The notes: generated by a model not told the origin, from the letters alone. DNA of 64,000 bases from Bacilli bacterium (GCA_900769635.1 CAAGHJ010000016.1:1-64000), one strand, 5' to 3'; numbered from the stretch's first letter, positions 1 through 8,883 are shown. Numbers and translations: made by a program.

Positions 1-1
1 A

Positions 2-130
2 CAAGGTGCCTTGCAAGAAAGAAAAAATCTAATTGCTAAACTTATAAATAAAGGTTTTAGTGATAATGAAATAAGCAACTTACTTGATATTAGTCCTAAA
101 CAACTTACTAAGTTTAAAAAAGTGGCATAA
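2..130 (+). CDS. C-terminal end of a Rpn/PD-(D/E)XK nuclease-family protein (partial, cut by window edge)
   Basis: Only the last 42 codons are inside the window; the frame is open from base 2 to a TAA at 128-130. The visible tail has charged residues, then a short helix-turn-helix-like motif (IAKLINKGFSDNEISNLLDI). This pattern ends many Rpn-type (recombination-promoting) PD-(D/E)XK nuclease/transposase-family proteins. The nuclease domain, if present, is upstream of base 1. The tail resembles that of the next ORF, so the two are probably related copies. Family assignment rests on the tail alone. Confidence 0.5.
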   Translation, partial: QGALQERKNLIAKLINKGFSDNEISNLLDISPKQLTKFKKVA

Positions 131-259
131 AGATTGGGCAGGCTATGTTCTATCTAATAACATAGAATAGAAAGCCCATTCCCCTTAGTAATAGTAATAA
201 ATAAAAGTATTAATTATACAATACATACCAGTTCGCATAGCGAAGAAAAGGAGGTGAAA
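131..259 (+). other. Intergenic hairpin region between the two nuclease-tail ORFs
   Basis: A foldable segment follows the stop at 130. The arms CTATGTT and AACATAG, roughly 142-168, are flanked by a second pairing TGGGC/GCCCA. There is no U-run, so it is not a clear intrinsic terminator. A strong SD (AAGGAGGTG) for the next ORF ends at about 256. Confidence 0.35.
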
Positions 260-505
260 ATGAATAAAAAAAATAACACAGACTTTTTAACAGCTTACAT
301 AAGAGGTTTTTATGATAGTTATGAAAAGGCCGAAGAAATAGGTTTTGTCAAAGGAGAAACAGCCGGAAAAATAATAGAAAAAAGAAATATTTTACAAAAT
401 CTAGTTGAAAAAAAATTCACTGATGAAGAAATAATAAATATATTAGGCATAAGCACAAGACAACTAAAAACAATGAAAAAAGGCCTCTACGCATTCACAA
501 GATAG
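260..505 (+). CDS. Small Rpn-nuclease-tail-like protein (81 aa), possibly a remnant
   Basis: The ATG at 260 follows a consensus AAGGAGGTG at good spacing; the upstream GTG at 254 lies inside that SD and was rejected. The protein matches only the C-terminal part of Rpn/PD-(D/E)XK family members. It has a Gly-containing linker (GFVKGETAGKIIEKRN), then a helix-turn-helix-like tail (FTDEEIINILGI) close to that of the ORF at 2-130. No nuclease motif is visible. It may be a remnant left by duplication of the upstream gene, or a genuine short protein, given its intact start signal. Function unknown. Confidence 0.55.
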   Translation: MNKKNNTDFLTAYIRGFYDSYEKAEEIGFVKGETAGKIIEKRNILQNLVEKKFTDEEIINILGISTRQLKTMKKGLYAFTR

Positions 506-544
506 ATAAGAAGTGTAATTTACGGGAAAATTTAACATTTGCTG

Positions 545-573
545 TTGCATTAAATAAAATTAAATTGTATAAT
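545..573 (+). promoter_or_regulatory. Sigma-A promoter of the yvcK operon
   Basis: TTGCAT at 545-550, 17-nt spacer, perfect TATAAT at 568-573. This places transcription start near 580, about 45 nt before yvcK. Confidence 0.7.
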
Positions 574-624
574 ACTAATTAGTGACAAAGAATAATATAA
601 TTAAAAAGAAAAAGAGGTGTAAAA

Positions 625-1572
625 ATGCAGAAAGTAGTCGTAATAGGAGGAGGCACAGGACTAAGTACATTACTTAGAGGACTTAAACTCTTTCCCTTAG
701 ATATAACTGCCATAGTATCAGTTGCCGATGACGGAAGTAGTACAGGAGTACTAAGAAAAGAATTCGATATCCCTGCTGTTGGAGATATCCGTAACGTGTT
801 AGTAGCCCTAAGTGAAACAGAACCAATCGTATCAGAATTATTACAATATAGATTTAATACATCAAGTGATTTAAATAACCACGCAATGGGAAATCTACTC
901 TTAACAGCCCTCTATAACATAACTGGAAATCTAACCCAGTCCCTAGAAGCCCTTAGCGGTATCTTTAAATTAAAAGGAAGAATACTCCCATTTAGTGAAG
1001 ATAAACCCATATTAGTAGCACATCTTAGTGACGGTAGAGTAATCGAAGGAGAAAGCAACATCCCCGAAGCTCACGGTAAAATAAGTTACGTTTCCTATAA
1101 AAATAAAGTTAGTGCCACGGACGAAGTACTAAAAGCCCTTGAAGATGCTGATTTAATAATATTTGCTATAGGAAGTTTATATACATCTGTAATACCAAAC
1201 CTAATAGATAAAAACGTTCGTAAAGTTCTTCAAAAATCAAATGCCAAAAAAATGTATGTATGTAACATAATGACTCAACCAGGCGAAACCGACGGCTATA
1301 TGGTAAGTGACTTTGTAAAAGCTATAAATAAACATGTCGGCAAAGACTTTATTGATGTCGTTGTTGCCAACAATAAAAAAATACCCGAAAATATTCTCAC
1401 TAGATATAAAAATGAAGGTAGTGAAGAAGTAATACTAGATAAAGAAAATCTAAAACAAATGAAAGTAAAATACATAAAAGAAGATCTAGCTTCCATAGAA
1501 AATGACAAAGTAAAACACGATTACTTAAAAACAGCCTTAGCAATATTCACATATCTAACAAAGGAAGGGTAG
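625..1572 (+). CDS. yvcK: Gluconeogenesis factor YvcK/GlmR (CofD-like nucleotide-sugar-binding protein)
   Basis: A 315-residue protein of the YvcK/CofD family. The N-terminal Rossmann loop GGGTGLSTLLRGLK (about 8-21) and the segment VADDGSSTGVLR are hallmarks. In Bacillus the protein binds UDP-GlcNAc, supports growth on gluconeogenic carbon sources and affects cell-wall precursor supply; that role is inherited from the family, not seen here. It is first of a tight operon: whiA starts 1 nt after its stop. A sigma-A promoter lies at 545-573 and an SD (AGAGGTG) precedes the ATG. Length and order yvcK-whiA match Bacilli. Confidence 0.95.
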   Translation: MQKVVVIGGGTGLSTLLRGLKLFPLDITAIVSVADDGSSTGVLRKEFDIPAVGDIRNVLVALSETEPIVSELLQYRFNTSSDLNNHAMGNLLLTALYNITGNLTQSLEALSGIFKLKGRILPFSEDKPILVAHLSDGRVIEGESNIPEAHGKISYVSYKNKVSATDEVLKALEDADLIIFAIGSLYTSVIPNLIDKNVRKVLQKSNAKKMYVCNIMTQPGETDGYMVSDFVKAINKHVGKDFIDVVVANNKKIPENILTRYKNEGSEEVILDKENLKQMKVKYIKEDLASIENDKVKHDYLKTALAIFTYLTKEG

Positions 1573-1573
1573 T

Positions 1574-2515
1574 ATGAGTTTTTCTCTTGAAGTAAAGAAT
1601 GAAGTAGCTCGCTTAGATAGTACAAGATTAGAACTAACATCAGAACTATCAGCAATAATAAGAAATAATATTGCAAGTATAGATAGCATCGTTATAAATA
1701 CCGAAAGCAATGTCCTTGCCCGTCGTATATTTAAACTATTTAAAAGTATCTATGATGTAATACCAGTAATAACAGTAAGAAAAAAATACAATTTCAATAA
1801 AAATATAAGTTATATACTAGAAATAAAAGAAAAAACCAAAGAGATATTAGAAGATCTAAGCATTATTGATAAAAAAGGCAACTACTTAAATATCCCCAAA
1901 GACTATGTTTTAGCTGATGAAGAAATGATAAGAGCCTATTTACGAGGACTATTTCTAACCGTAGGAAGTATAAATGATCCAAAAACAAGTAGATATCATC
2001 TAGAATTAAGTTTGCCAAATAAAGAATACGCTCTCTTTATAGAAAAAAAATTAAATAACTTTTATTTAAACAGCAAAATGTTAAAAAGAGATAAAAACTA
2101 TATGGTATATATAAAAGAAGCCGAAAAAATAAGTGACTTTCTTAGAATAATAAAAGCCTATAAAGCCGTACTATATTTTGAAGACATAAGAATATATAGA
2201 GATCACAAAAATATGACCAATAGACTAAATAACTGTGAACAAGCCAATATGGACAAGGTCTTTTTAACCTCTATGGAACAATTAAAAGATATCCAAAAAC
2301 TAAAAGAGTACGATTTAGTAGAACTATTAGACGATAAAATAAAGGAAGCCATATATTATAGAGAAAAATACCCCGAAAACTCACTATCAGAATTAAGTGA
2401 AATAATAACAGAAGAGACAGGCAAGTCCATTACCAAATCAGGACTTAACCATAGATTTCGGAAAATAAAAGAAACACTAAAAAAATATGAGGATGATAAA
2501 AATGAGACACTTTGA
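1574..2515 (+). CDS. whiA: DNA-binding protein WhiA
   Basis: 313 residues with the WhiA layout: an N-terminal degenerate LAGLIDADG-like region (containing AYLRGLFLTVGSINDP near residue 115) and a C-terminal helix-turn-helix (SLSELSEIITEETGKSITKSG). WhiA is a sporulation regulator in actinobacteria. In Bacillota it affects cell division and chromosome segregation. Its position directly after yvcK is the usual one. The gene ends on TGA, which is evidence that TGA is a stop in this genome. It overlaps the start of dut by 14 nt, so the two are probably translationally coupled. Confidence 0.95.
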   Translation: MSFSLEVKNEVARLDSTRLELTSELSAIIRNNIASIDSIVINTESNVLARRIFKLFKSIYDVIPVITVRKKYNFNKNISYILEIKEKTKEILEDLSIIDKKGNYLNIPKDYVLADEEMIRAYLRGLFLTVGSINDPKTSRYHLELSLPNKEYALFIEKKLNNFYLNSKMLKRDKNYMVYIKEAEKISDFLRIIKAYKAVLYFEDIRIYRDHKNMTNRLNNCEQANMDKVFLTSMEQLKDIQKLKEYDLVELLDDKIKEAIYYREKYPENSLSELSEIITEETGKSITKSGLNHRFRKIKETLKKYEDDKNETL

Positions 2516-2996
2516 GAAAATAAGCTATAACCAATATAAAAAAGATGTAGAAGAAAATCCCGATAATTATAAAGAGTACAAGTTACCCCAAAGAGCAACT
2601 GCAAACAGTGTTGGATATGACTTCTATTCCCTAAAAAAAATAACTATAAAACCCCAAGAAATCATTAAAATACCAACAGGATATAAAGCACATTTTCAAA
2701 AGAACGAAGCCCTATTATTAGTAGTGAGAAGTAGTATGGGCTTTAAATATAACGTAAGAATGTGTAATCAAATAGGTGTTATAGATAGCGATTACTATAA
2801 TAATGAAACCAACGAAGGACATATATGGGTAGCCCTCCAAAATCAAGGAACTAAAGATTATACCATCCAAAAAGGAGAGGCCTATTGTCAAGGAATATTC
2901 ATAAATTATCTCATAACAGATGACGATGTATCCACCCAAAAAAGAGTAGGGGGTATCGGAAGTACAGAAAGGACAAACAAAAATGAAATTATATGA
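2502..2996 (+). CDS. dut: dUTP diphosphatase, trimeric dUTPase fold
   Basis: 164 residues with all five trimeric dUTPase motifs recognisable: ANSVGYDFYS (I), RSSMG (II), GVIDSDYYN (III), a degenerate motif IV around IQKGEAYCQGIF, and RVGGIGSTE (V). It would hydrolyse dUTP to dUMP and pyrophosphate, keeping uracil out of DNA and feeding dTMP synthesis. Motif V normally reads GGFGSTG, so the Phe that stacks on uracil is Ile here. The ATG at 2502 was chosen over those at 2487 and 2493 because SD GAGG (2489-2492) sits 9 nt before it. It overlaps both whiA and tyrS. Confidence 0.88.
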   Translation: MRHFEKISYNQYKKDVEENPDNYKEYKLPQRATANSVGYDFYSLKKITIKPQEIIKIPTGYKAHFQKNEALLLVVRSSMGFKYNVRMCNQIGVIDSDYYNNETNEGHIWVALQNQGTKDYTIQKGEAYCQGIFINYLITDDDVSTQKRVGGIGSTERTNKNEII

Positions 2997-4206
2997 CGAA
3001 TTAGTATGGCGTGGACTTATAGATAATGTAAGTGACGATAAAGTAAAAGAAATGATAAATAATGGTGGTGTTACCTTTTATATAGGAACAGACCCTACGG
3101 GGGATAGTTTACATATAGGACACTATTCAACCTTTTCTATGGCCTTAAGATTAAAAAAAGCCGGCCATAATCCCATACTCTTAGTAGGAGGAGCAACCGG
3201 ATTAATCGGTGATCCCAAACCAACCGCAGAACGTCCAATGATAACCAGACAGCAACTAGATTATAACTATAAACACCTAAGAAAGCAAGTAGAAGAAATC
3301 TTTGGCTTTGAAGTAGTAAATAACTATGACTGGTCCAAAGATATAAACTTTATTGACTACTTAAGAGACTACGGAAAATACTTCAATTTAAACTATATGT
3401 TAAATAAAGAAACAGTAAAAAGCAGATTAGATATAGGAATAACCTATACAGAGTTTAGCTATATGATAATGCAAGCCCTTGATTTTATGCATCTATATCA
3501 AACCAAAGGCTGTACTCTTCAAATAGGAGGTTCTGACCAGTGGGGTAATATAACTTCCGGTATCGAATTAGTAAGAAAAAAATTAGGCAAAGAAATATAC
3601 GGTCTAACTATGCCTCTCATAACCAAAGCCGACGGAACTAAGTTTGGCAAAAGCGAAGGAGGAGCAATTTGGCTCGATAAAACCAAAACAACCCCCTATG
3701 AAATGTACCAATTCTTTCTAAATTCTGAAGATAGCAAAGTAATAGAATACCTAAAAAAATTAACCTTTCTATCTATAGAAGAAATCCAAGAATTAGAACA
3801 AAAACACCAAATATCTCCCGAAAAACGCGAAGCCCATAAACGCCTTGCCGAAGAAGTAATAACATTCTTACACGGTAAAGAAGAATATAACAAAGCTGTA
3901 AAAATGAGTGAAGCCCTTTTCTCAGGAGATATAAAAAGCCTAACCAAAGAAGAAATAGAAATATGCTTTAAAGGTGTACCAGAAGTAACTATTACTTCAT
4001 TAAATCTTTTAGATACCCTAATCCAAAGCAAAATATGTTCAAGTAAAAGAGAAGCAAGAGAGTTTATAACAAACGGAGCTATTAGTATTAATGGTGATAA
4101 AATAACAGATCCAAGTTATGAACTAACAGATAAAGATTTTATCGAAGACGCTATAATAATAAAAAGAGGCAAAAAAAACTATTATATAGGAAAAAGAAAT
4201 AATTAA
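2983..4206 (+). CDS. tyrS: Tyrosine--tRNA ligase
   Basis: A class I synthetase of 407 residues, the normal bacterial length. It attaches tyrosine to tRNA-Tyr. The HIGH signature is at residues 44-47 (LHIGHYS) and the KMSKS-type loop is KFGKS at 220-224. A C-terminal S4-type RNA-binding domain covers about 340-400. The start overlaps the end of dut by 14 nt, so it is the last gene of the yvcK operon. No separate T-box leader is present, unlike many Bacillota tyrS genes. A terminator follows. Confidence 0.96.
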   Translation: MKLYDELVWRGLIDNVSDDKVKEMINNGGVTFYIGTDPTGDSLHIGHYSTFSMALRLKKAGHNPILLVGGATGLIGDPKPTAERPMITRQQLDYNYKHLRKQVEEIFGFEVVNNYDWSKDINFIDYLRDYGKYFNLNYMLNKETVKSRLDIGITYTEFSYMIMQALDFMHLYQTKGCTLQIGGSDQWGNITSGIELVRKKLGKEIYGLTMPLITKADGTKFGKSEGGAIWLDKTKTTPYEMYQFFLNSEDSKVIEYLKKLTFLSIEEIQELEQKHQISPEKREAHKRLAEEVITFLHGKEEYNKAVKMSEALFSGDIKSLTKEEIEICFKGVPEVTITSLNLLDTLIQSKICSSKREAREFITNGAISINGDKITDPSYELTDKDFIEDAIIIKRGKKNYYIGKRNN

Positions 4207-4240
4207 GACACTACCAATATAAAAAGAAAGTGTCTTTTTT
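4205..4240 (+). terminator. Intrinsic terminator of the yvcK-tyrS operon
   Basis: Stem AGACACT (4206-4212) pairs with AGTGTCT (4229-4235), followed by a run of T. Confidence 0.8.
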
Positions 4241-4245
4241 ACTAC

Positions 4246-4269
4246 CAAAAAAGCAGACCAAAGTCTGCT
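4246..4269 (-). terminator. Intrinsic terminator of rpsD
   Basis: On the minus strand GCAGAC-TTTG-GTCTGC is followed by TTTTTT, immediately after the rpsD stop. Confidence 0.85.
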
Positions 4270-4273
4270 CAAA

Positions 4274-4879
4274 CTAAACTCTACTGTAAAATTCAACGAT
4301 TAACGCTTCATTAATACCATCATTAAGTTCACTACGTTCAGGATATCTAACATAAGTAGCTTGTTTCTTCTTATCATCAAAATTAATAAAACCAAGTCTA
4401 GTCTTAGTATTATTTAAAGATTCAATAACACTAGGATGATTTTGAGATTTTTCTCTTAAAGAAATAACATCTCCAAGTTTAACTCTGTATGAAGGAATAT
4501 CAACTTTCTTACCATTAACTAAAATATGTCCGTGGTTAACAAGTTGTCTTGAAGCTCTTCTCGTATTTGCAAATCCAGCTCTATAAACTAAATTATCTAA
4601 TCTACTTTCAAGAAGTACAAGTAAATTTTCACCGTGTACACCTTTCATTTTACCAGATTCATTAACTAGTTTCTTAAATTGCTTTTCACTAATTCCATAC
4701 ATAAATCTAACCTTTTGTTTTTCAGTTAATTGAACAGAGTAGTTAGAAGGCTTTCTCTTTCTAGCATTACCATGTTGTCCAGGACCATAAGGTCTTTTAC
4801 TAATATCCTTACCAGTCTCTAAAATAGAAAAACCAACTCTTCTAGCTTGTTTGTTATTAGGGCCTGTATATCTTGCCAT
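4274..4879 (-). CDS. rpsD: 30S ribosomal protein S4
   Basis: 201 residues with the typical S4 opening (MARYTGPNNKQARRVGFSIL) and a central S4 RNA-binding domain (ESRLDNLVYRAGFANTRRAS, about 90-110). S4 is a primary 16S rRNA-binding protein that starts assembly of the small-subunit body. The gene is monocistronic, on the minus strand, with SD AAAGGAGA and its own promoter and terminator. The mRNA leader is about 135 nt. In Bacillus S4 represses its own mRNA through such a leader, which may apply here. Confidence 0.97.
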   Translation of the reverse strand: MARYTGPNNKQARRVGFSILETGKDISKRPYGPGQHGNARKRKPSNYSVQLTEKQKVRFMYGISEKQFKKLVNESGKMKGVHGENLLVLLESRLDNLVYRAGFANTRRASRQLVNHGHILVNGKKVDIPSYRVKLGDVISLREKSQNHPSVIESLNNTKTRLGFINFDDKKKQATYVRYPERSELNDGINEALIVEFYSRV

Positions 4880-5016
4880 TTTCTTTTCTCCTTTCCTTTT
4901 TGCTTTAGAGATATCATCTATTTATAGGGTGTTTTAATCATACTTTCACTTACGCAGCCGGTATAAATTACTTATATATAACACATTATAAATATTAGAT
5001 ATTGCTGCCAAATGCA
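4880..5016 (-). promoter_or_regulatory. Long 5' leader of rpsD, candidate S4 autoregulatory element
   Basis: About 135 nt separate the predicted transcription start (near 5015) and the rpsD ATG. The leader is AT-rich except for a GC-containing segment, ACCGGCTGCG, near 4950-4960. No conserved fold was verified; assignment to the Bacillota S4 leader is by position and length only. Confidence 0.4.
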
Positions 5017-5022
5017 ATTAAT

Positions 5023-5052
5023 ATTATATAATAAAGCCCTAGTATTAGTCAA
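5023..5052 (-). promoter_or_regulatory. Sigma-A promoter of rpsD
   Basis: On the minus strand TTGACT (5047-5052), 18-nt spacer, TATAAT (5023-5028). The rest of the gap to ezrA (5053-5261) shows no gene, only a short GC-rich inverted element near 5150-5170 (CCCCTAGTAGGGCCC). Confidence 0.75.
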
Positions 5053-5261
5053 GCAAAAATAAACCAAATCCACTAAAAATAGCCAAATTTCATAAATATT
5101 CATAATATATTAACCATCTTAACCCAAAAATTACTAGGACCATTTCAATTCCTACCCCCTAGTAGGGCCCTTTACACAAAATTTAACAAATTATATAAAA
5201 TATATTTAAAAATATCAAGATTTATGATAAAATAATAATATAGGTGTTGGAAGGTGATAAA

Positions 5262-6956
5262 ATGAATAGCACAGCAATAACAGTTATATTAACATTTTTA
5301 CTATCGTTTGTATGTGTTATAGTAACATTAATAATAATATCAAAAAAGAAAAATAATAAATATAAAGAACAAATAAGTAGACTAGACTATGAAAAAAATA
5401 AATTAGTAGGAGTACCAATTCTAAGCGAATTATCCAAAGTAAAAGAATTAGTTAAAACAGATAACTTAAAAAGCAAACTACAATATTGGGATGATGAGTT
5501 CAAAAATATCAAAGATAACGGCGTCCTAAAATTAACCGATATGATAACCGAAGCCGATTTCCTTATCGATAAAAAAGACTATACCCTAGCTGTAAAGAAA
5601 ATAACATCCATCGAAATAGAAATATCATATTTACAGAAAAAAAGTGATGAACTACTTGACGAAATAAAAATAATAACCAAAAGTGAAGAAAGAAACAGAG
5701 CCATTATCACAAAGTTAAAAATGATATATCGTGAACTAAAAGATAAATTCGAAAGAACCAGTAAAGACTATGCTCCCATAGTAAATGTCATAAACGAAGA
5801 ATTTAGTAAAATAGATCTAAAATTCAAAAACTTCGAATATGCAATGGATAATAACGACTATGTTAGTGTTGAAGCAATCGTCATAGATCTAGATAAACAC
5901 ATCAATCATACAAAAATGATACTAAACGATTCCCCAAGTATCGTTCTAATGGCTACAATCCTAATACCAAGTAGAATAGAAGAAATACAAACCCTATACT
6001 ATAGAATGGGTCGTGACGGCTATCCCCTTGACTATCTAAATGTAGAATACAATATAGATTCCATAAAAAAGAAAATAAATGAAATCTTAACCAAACTAAA
6101 AAATCTCGACCTAGGAGATTCAGAATTAGAACTAAAAACCATTCTCGACTATTTCAATGCTCTATATAACGAGTTTGAAAAAGAAAAAGAAAGCAAGGAA
6201 CTATTCAAAGACAAAGCCAAAGAACTAAAATATAAACTAGATAACGTAAATAAAGTAGTATATGACATCTATCTCCAAATAGATGATATCAAAAGCACTT
6301 ATGATTTAACCGATGATGAAATAAACAAATTCAGTATTCTAAATAAAAACCTTGAAAAAATAAATGAAGACTATAAAGTACTAATGGATCACAGTAAAGG
6401 AAAAACATTTGCCTATTCCAAACTATTAGAAGAACTAGAAGGACTAAGCAAAAAACTAATCCGTCTTCAAGATGATTTAGATTTCCGTTTAAGAAGCATA
6501 ACAAGTATGAAAGATGATGAATCCCGTGCCAAAGAACAATGTGAAATGATTGAAAACCTACTCAAAAAAGCCAAAGATAAATTAAAAGAATACAAAATTC
6601 CTGTAATTCCCAATCACTATTTCACTGAGTTAAAAGAAGCCGGAGATGCCATTAAAGAAATAAATAAAGAACTATGCAAAAAACCAATCGTTATAAAAAT
6701 ACTAAATATAAGAGTAGACACTGCCCGCGACCTCGTCTTTAAAATATATAATAACACTAACGATATGATAAAAACAGCTCTATACAGCGAAAACCTAATC
6801 ATATATGCCAATAGGTACCGCAGTACATACCCCGAAGTAGGAAATATTCTTGACAAATCAGAAGATCTATTCAATAAAGGCAAATACAAAGAAAGTATGG
6901 ATTTAACTCTAAATCTAATAAAAAAAGTCGATGAAGAATTTACATTAGATGTATAA
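5262..6956 (+). CDS. ezrA: Septation ring formation regulator EzrA
   Basis: 564 residues: one N-terminal membrane segment (about 4-26, ITVILTFLLSFVCVIVTLII), then almost entirely predicted coiled coil, the EzrA architecture. EzrA sits in the membrane with its coiled-coil domain in the cytoplasm. There it restrains FtsZ ring formation and links division to the wall machinery. Length is close to the 562 residues of the Bacillus protein. The ATG at 5262 was preferred to the GTG at 5244 because GGAAGGTG precedes it. It is followed by two unknown membrane proteins that could be division or envelope partners, an inference from position only. Confidence 0.88.
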   Translation: MNSTAITVILTFLLSFVCVIVTLIIISKKKNNKYKEQISRLDYEKNKLVGVPILSELSKVKELVKTDNLKSKLQYWDDEFKNIKDNGVLKLTDMITEADFLIDKKDYTLAVKKITSIEIEISYLQKKSDELLDEIKIITKSEERNRAIITKLKMIYRELKDKFERTSKDYAPIVNVINEEFSKIDLKFKNFEYAMDNNDYVSVEAIVIDLDKHINHTKMILNDSPSIVLMATILIPSRIEEIQTLYYRMGRDGYPLDYLNVEYNIDSIKKKINEILTKLKNLDLGDSELELKTILDYFNALYNEFEKEKESKELFKDKAKELKYKLDNVNKVVYDIYLQIDDIKSTYDLTDDEINKFSILNKNLEKINEDYKVLMDHSKGKTFAYSKLLEELEGLSKKLIRLQDDLDFRLRSITSMKDDESRAKEQCEMIENLLKKAKDKLKEYKIPVIPNHYFTELKEAGDAIKEINKELCKKPIVIKILNIRVDTARDLVFKIYNNTNDMIKTALYSENLIIYANRYRSTYPEVGNILDKSEDLFNKGKYKESMDLTLNLIKKVDEEFTLDV

Positions 6957-7019
6957 AAAACATTGCATAAAAACTAAAAATATGATATATTAAAAAAGAT
7001 AAAAGGGAGAATGATAAAA

Positions 7020-7907
7020 ATGAGTTTTATAGATTTTTTAATTCAAAATTACGTATACATATTAGTGGTACTTATAATATTAATACTAATAGTTATCGGT
7101 TTCATAGTCGATAAAAGTGGCAAAAACAAAAAGAAAGAGCCTAAAGCCCCAAAAAATAAAAATATGGACCCCGCTAGCCCTGAACTTACTCCCGCGGCTC
7201 CAACTCCAGTTCCTAGTGTAAGTTTAAACCAAGGCCCTACAGGAGCAAATACCATAACTTCCCCTGTAAGAGAAGTAGGGGATACAAATACAAATAGAGT
7301 AAATATGAATCCAACTCCATTAAGAGAAGTACCAACTAACGAAACCATAGTTCCAAGACCAATAAATGTAACCGAGAACCTAGAAAGACCAAATATTGGA
7401 AATGTAAATAATGGCACTCCTACAGTAGGAACTCCAACCCCTGTAATGGGACAAAACTATGGAAACGGAATGAATGTAAATTCCCAAAATAATATAAATA
7501 GAGTAAATCAAGGCGTAAATTATAATCCCTCTAATCCAACTCCAACCCCTACAATAATGCCAAATAATATCCAAAATAATAATAATCAAATCCCTAATCA
7601 AATGCCCTATAATAATGGAAATAATATCGGTTTTAGTGCAATGAGACCCCAAAATAATATTAATCAAAACCCAAGTCAAAATATACCAAATCAAAGAATG
7701 CAAGGCTATCCCACTTTCCAAAATACAAATATCGGAATGCCAAATCAAACCCAATATCAACAAGGAGTATCCCCAAGTATGACCAGTAATACTACCCCAC
7801 AGAATAATACTTATAATCCCCTAAATGATATGGGAATAAGATTTGTAACCGGAGAAAATAACGCTCCCAAAACTACTGCCGAAGACAATAACGAATGGAA
7901 TGTATAA
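7020..7907 (+). CDS. Single-pass membrane protein with long Asn/Pro/Thr-rich tail (unknown)
   Basis: Not recognised. 295 residues: a hydrophobic segment at about 12-32 (YVYILVVLIILILIVIGFIV), a short Lys-rich stretch, then about 250 residues dominated by N, P, T, Q and G, expected to be disordered. By the positive-inside rule the tail should be cytoplasmic (SGKNKKK follows the membrane segment). The ATG at 7020 was chosen over 7011 because SD GGGAG lies 10 nt upstream of it. It sits between ezrA and a second protein of like composition whose membrane segment is C-terminal. No catalytic motif is visible. Confidence 0.75.
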   Translation: MSFIDFLIQNYVYILVVLIILILIVIGFIVDKSGKNKKKEPKAPKNKNMDPASPELTPAAPTPVPSVSLNQGPTGANTITSPVREVGDTNTNRVNMNPTPLREVPTNETIVPRPINVTENLERPNIGNVNNGTPTVGTPTPVMGQNYGNGMNVNSQNNINRVNQGVNYNPSNPTPTPTIMPNNIQNNNNQIPNQMPYNNGNNIGFSAMRPQNNINQNPSQNIPNQRMQGYPTFQNTNIGMPNQTQYQQGVSPSMTSNTTPQNNTYNPLNDMGIRFVTGENNAPKTTAEDNNEWNV

Positions 7908-7925
7908 AAAAAGGAGGTTTCCATA

Positions 7926-8552
7926 ATGAGTGAAGAAGAAATAATGAAAAAATTCAATGAGGCCATTAACGGTCCCAAAAATCCCGAACCAGCTGAGGCC
8001 TATAAAGTAACAAACAACACTAACCTAAATACAGCTAACTTCCAAACTTCAGACCCCCTAAACATCAATATAGTTCCCCAAAATCAAAACGCAAATATTG
8101 ATACCACTCCCTTAAAAAAAGATGAAACAACAAATAGTAATAATCTATATAATAATCCCAACCCCGTAAATAATATAAATAACATTATACCAAATGATAC
8201 CATTCAAAATCAGTATATAAACAATCCCTCTCCTTCTCAAAATACAAATAATATTCCCAATAATACTCTTGCAGAAACCCAACCTGAGCCCCAAATGATG
8301 CAAAGAACAACCGTAACAGGAAATCCCATAAATACTCCCGATTTTACCGAAACACCAGTAAACGCAGATAACAATATAAGCTATTCAAATGTAAATTACA
8401 CCAAAAAAACTCCCAAGAAAAAAAACACCATTACCATAACATCCGAAATTAAACTTGCTATGATAATAGTGATAATACTCTTAGCATTTGTATTCTTTTT
8501 CCCAGAGATAGTAAAATTTTTTAGAAAAATATTCTTAGGAATTAGTAGATAA
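7926..8552 (+). CDS. Tail-anchored Asn/Pro-rich membrane protein (unknown)
   Basis: Not recognised. 208 residues: a charged start (MSEEEIMKKFNEAI), about 140 residues of N/P/T-rich low complexity, a Lys patch (KKTPKKKN), then a C-terminal membrane segment (LAMIIVIILLAFVFFFPEIV, about 178-197). SD AAGGAGG is strong. The gene begins 18 nt after the previous one and shares its composition with inverted topology, so the two are probably co-expressed. Its last 18 nt overlap the convergent RNHCP gene. A cytoplasmic disordered domain held at the membrane is the most that can be inferred. Confidence 0.75.
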   Translation: MSEEEIMKKFNEAINGPKNPEPAEAYKVTNNTNLNTANFQTSDPLNINIVPQNQNANIDTTPLKKDETTNSNNLYNNPNPVNNINNIIPNDTIQNQYINNPSPSQNTNNIPNNTLAETQPEPQMMQRTTVTGNPINTPDFTETPVNADNNISYSNVNYTKKTPKKKNTITITSEIKLAMIIVIILLAFVFFFPEIVKFFRKIFLGISR

Positions 8553-8837
8553 CTTAATAATTAAATTATAATCATCATCATTTGCCATAATATTCCTATG
8601 AACTTCATTACATTTAGAACACTTATAAACAATCTTATAAGTGTTTTTATGCTTTTGAATACCAATTGGAACAAGCATTCCCAAACACTTATTCATTCTA
8701 TCCCCAGGATTAATATCAACGTGCTTAGAATACAAACAATAAGGACAATGATCACGAGCCGTATACTCAAGCTTCGGCACTCTCTTATGACAATTCTCAC
8801 AAATAAACTCTTCATCAACCATTGTAAATTTTTTCAT
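8535..8837 (-). CDS. RNHCP-domain zinc-ribbon protein
   Basis: A 100-residue small zinc-ribbon protein. It has three CxxC knuckles (CENC, CPYC, CSKC) and the family's namesake stretch, here RDHCPYC, followed by VDINPGDRMNKC. The RNHCP family is widespread in Gram-positive bacteria, without an assigned biochemical role. The start ATG at 8835-8837 follows a good SD (GGAGG). A longer reading upstream to 8897 has no SD and was rejected. The gene is convergent with, and overlaps by 18 nt, the tail-anchored protein gene. Confidence 0.85.
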   Translation of the reverse strand: MKKFTMVDEEFICENCHKRVPKLEYTARDHCPYCLYSKHVDINPGDRMNKCLGMLVPIGIQKHKNTYKIVYKCSKCNEVHRNIMANDDDYNLIIKLSTNS

Positions 8838-8883
8838 AGTATTTCCTCCATTTCCTAGTATATCACAAAATTCCCCAAATTGC

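Noticed and set aside
2490..2515. Use of TGA as tryptophan (mycoplasma code), suggested by low GC
   Set aside because: whiA ends on TGA at its expected end, and Trp in conserved proteins is TGG, so the standard code applies.
7380..7763. Minus-strand 127-codon frame opposite the Asn/Pro-rich protein gene
   Set aside because: Its hydrophobic look comes from reverse-reading Asn and Pro codons; there is no SD.
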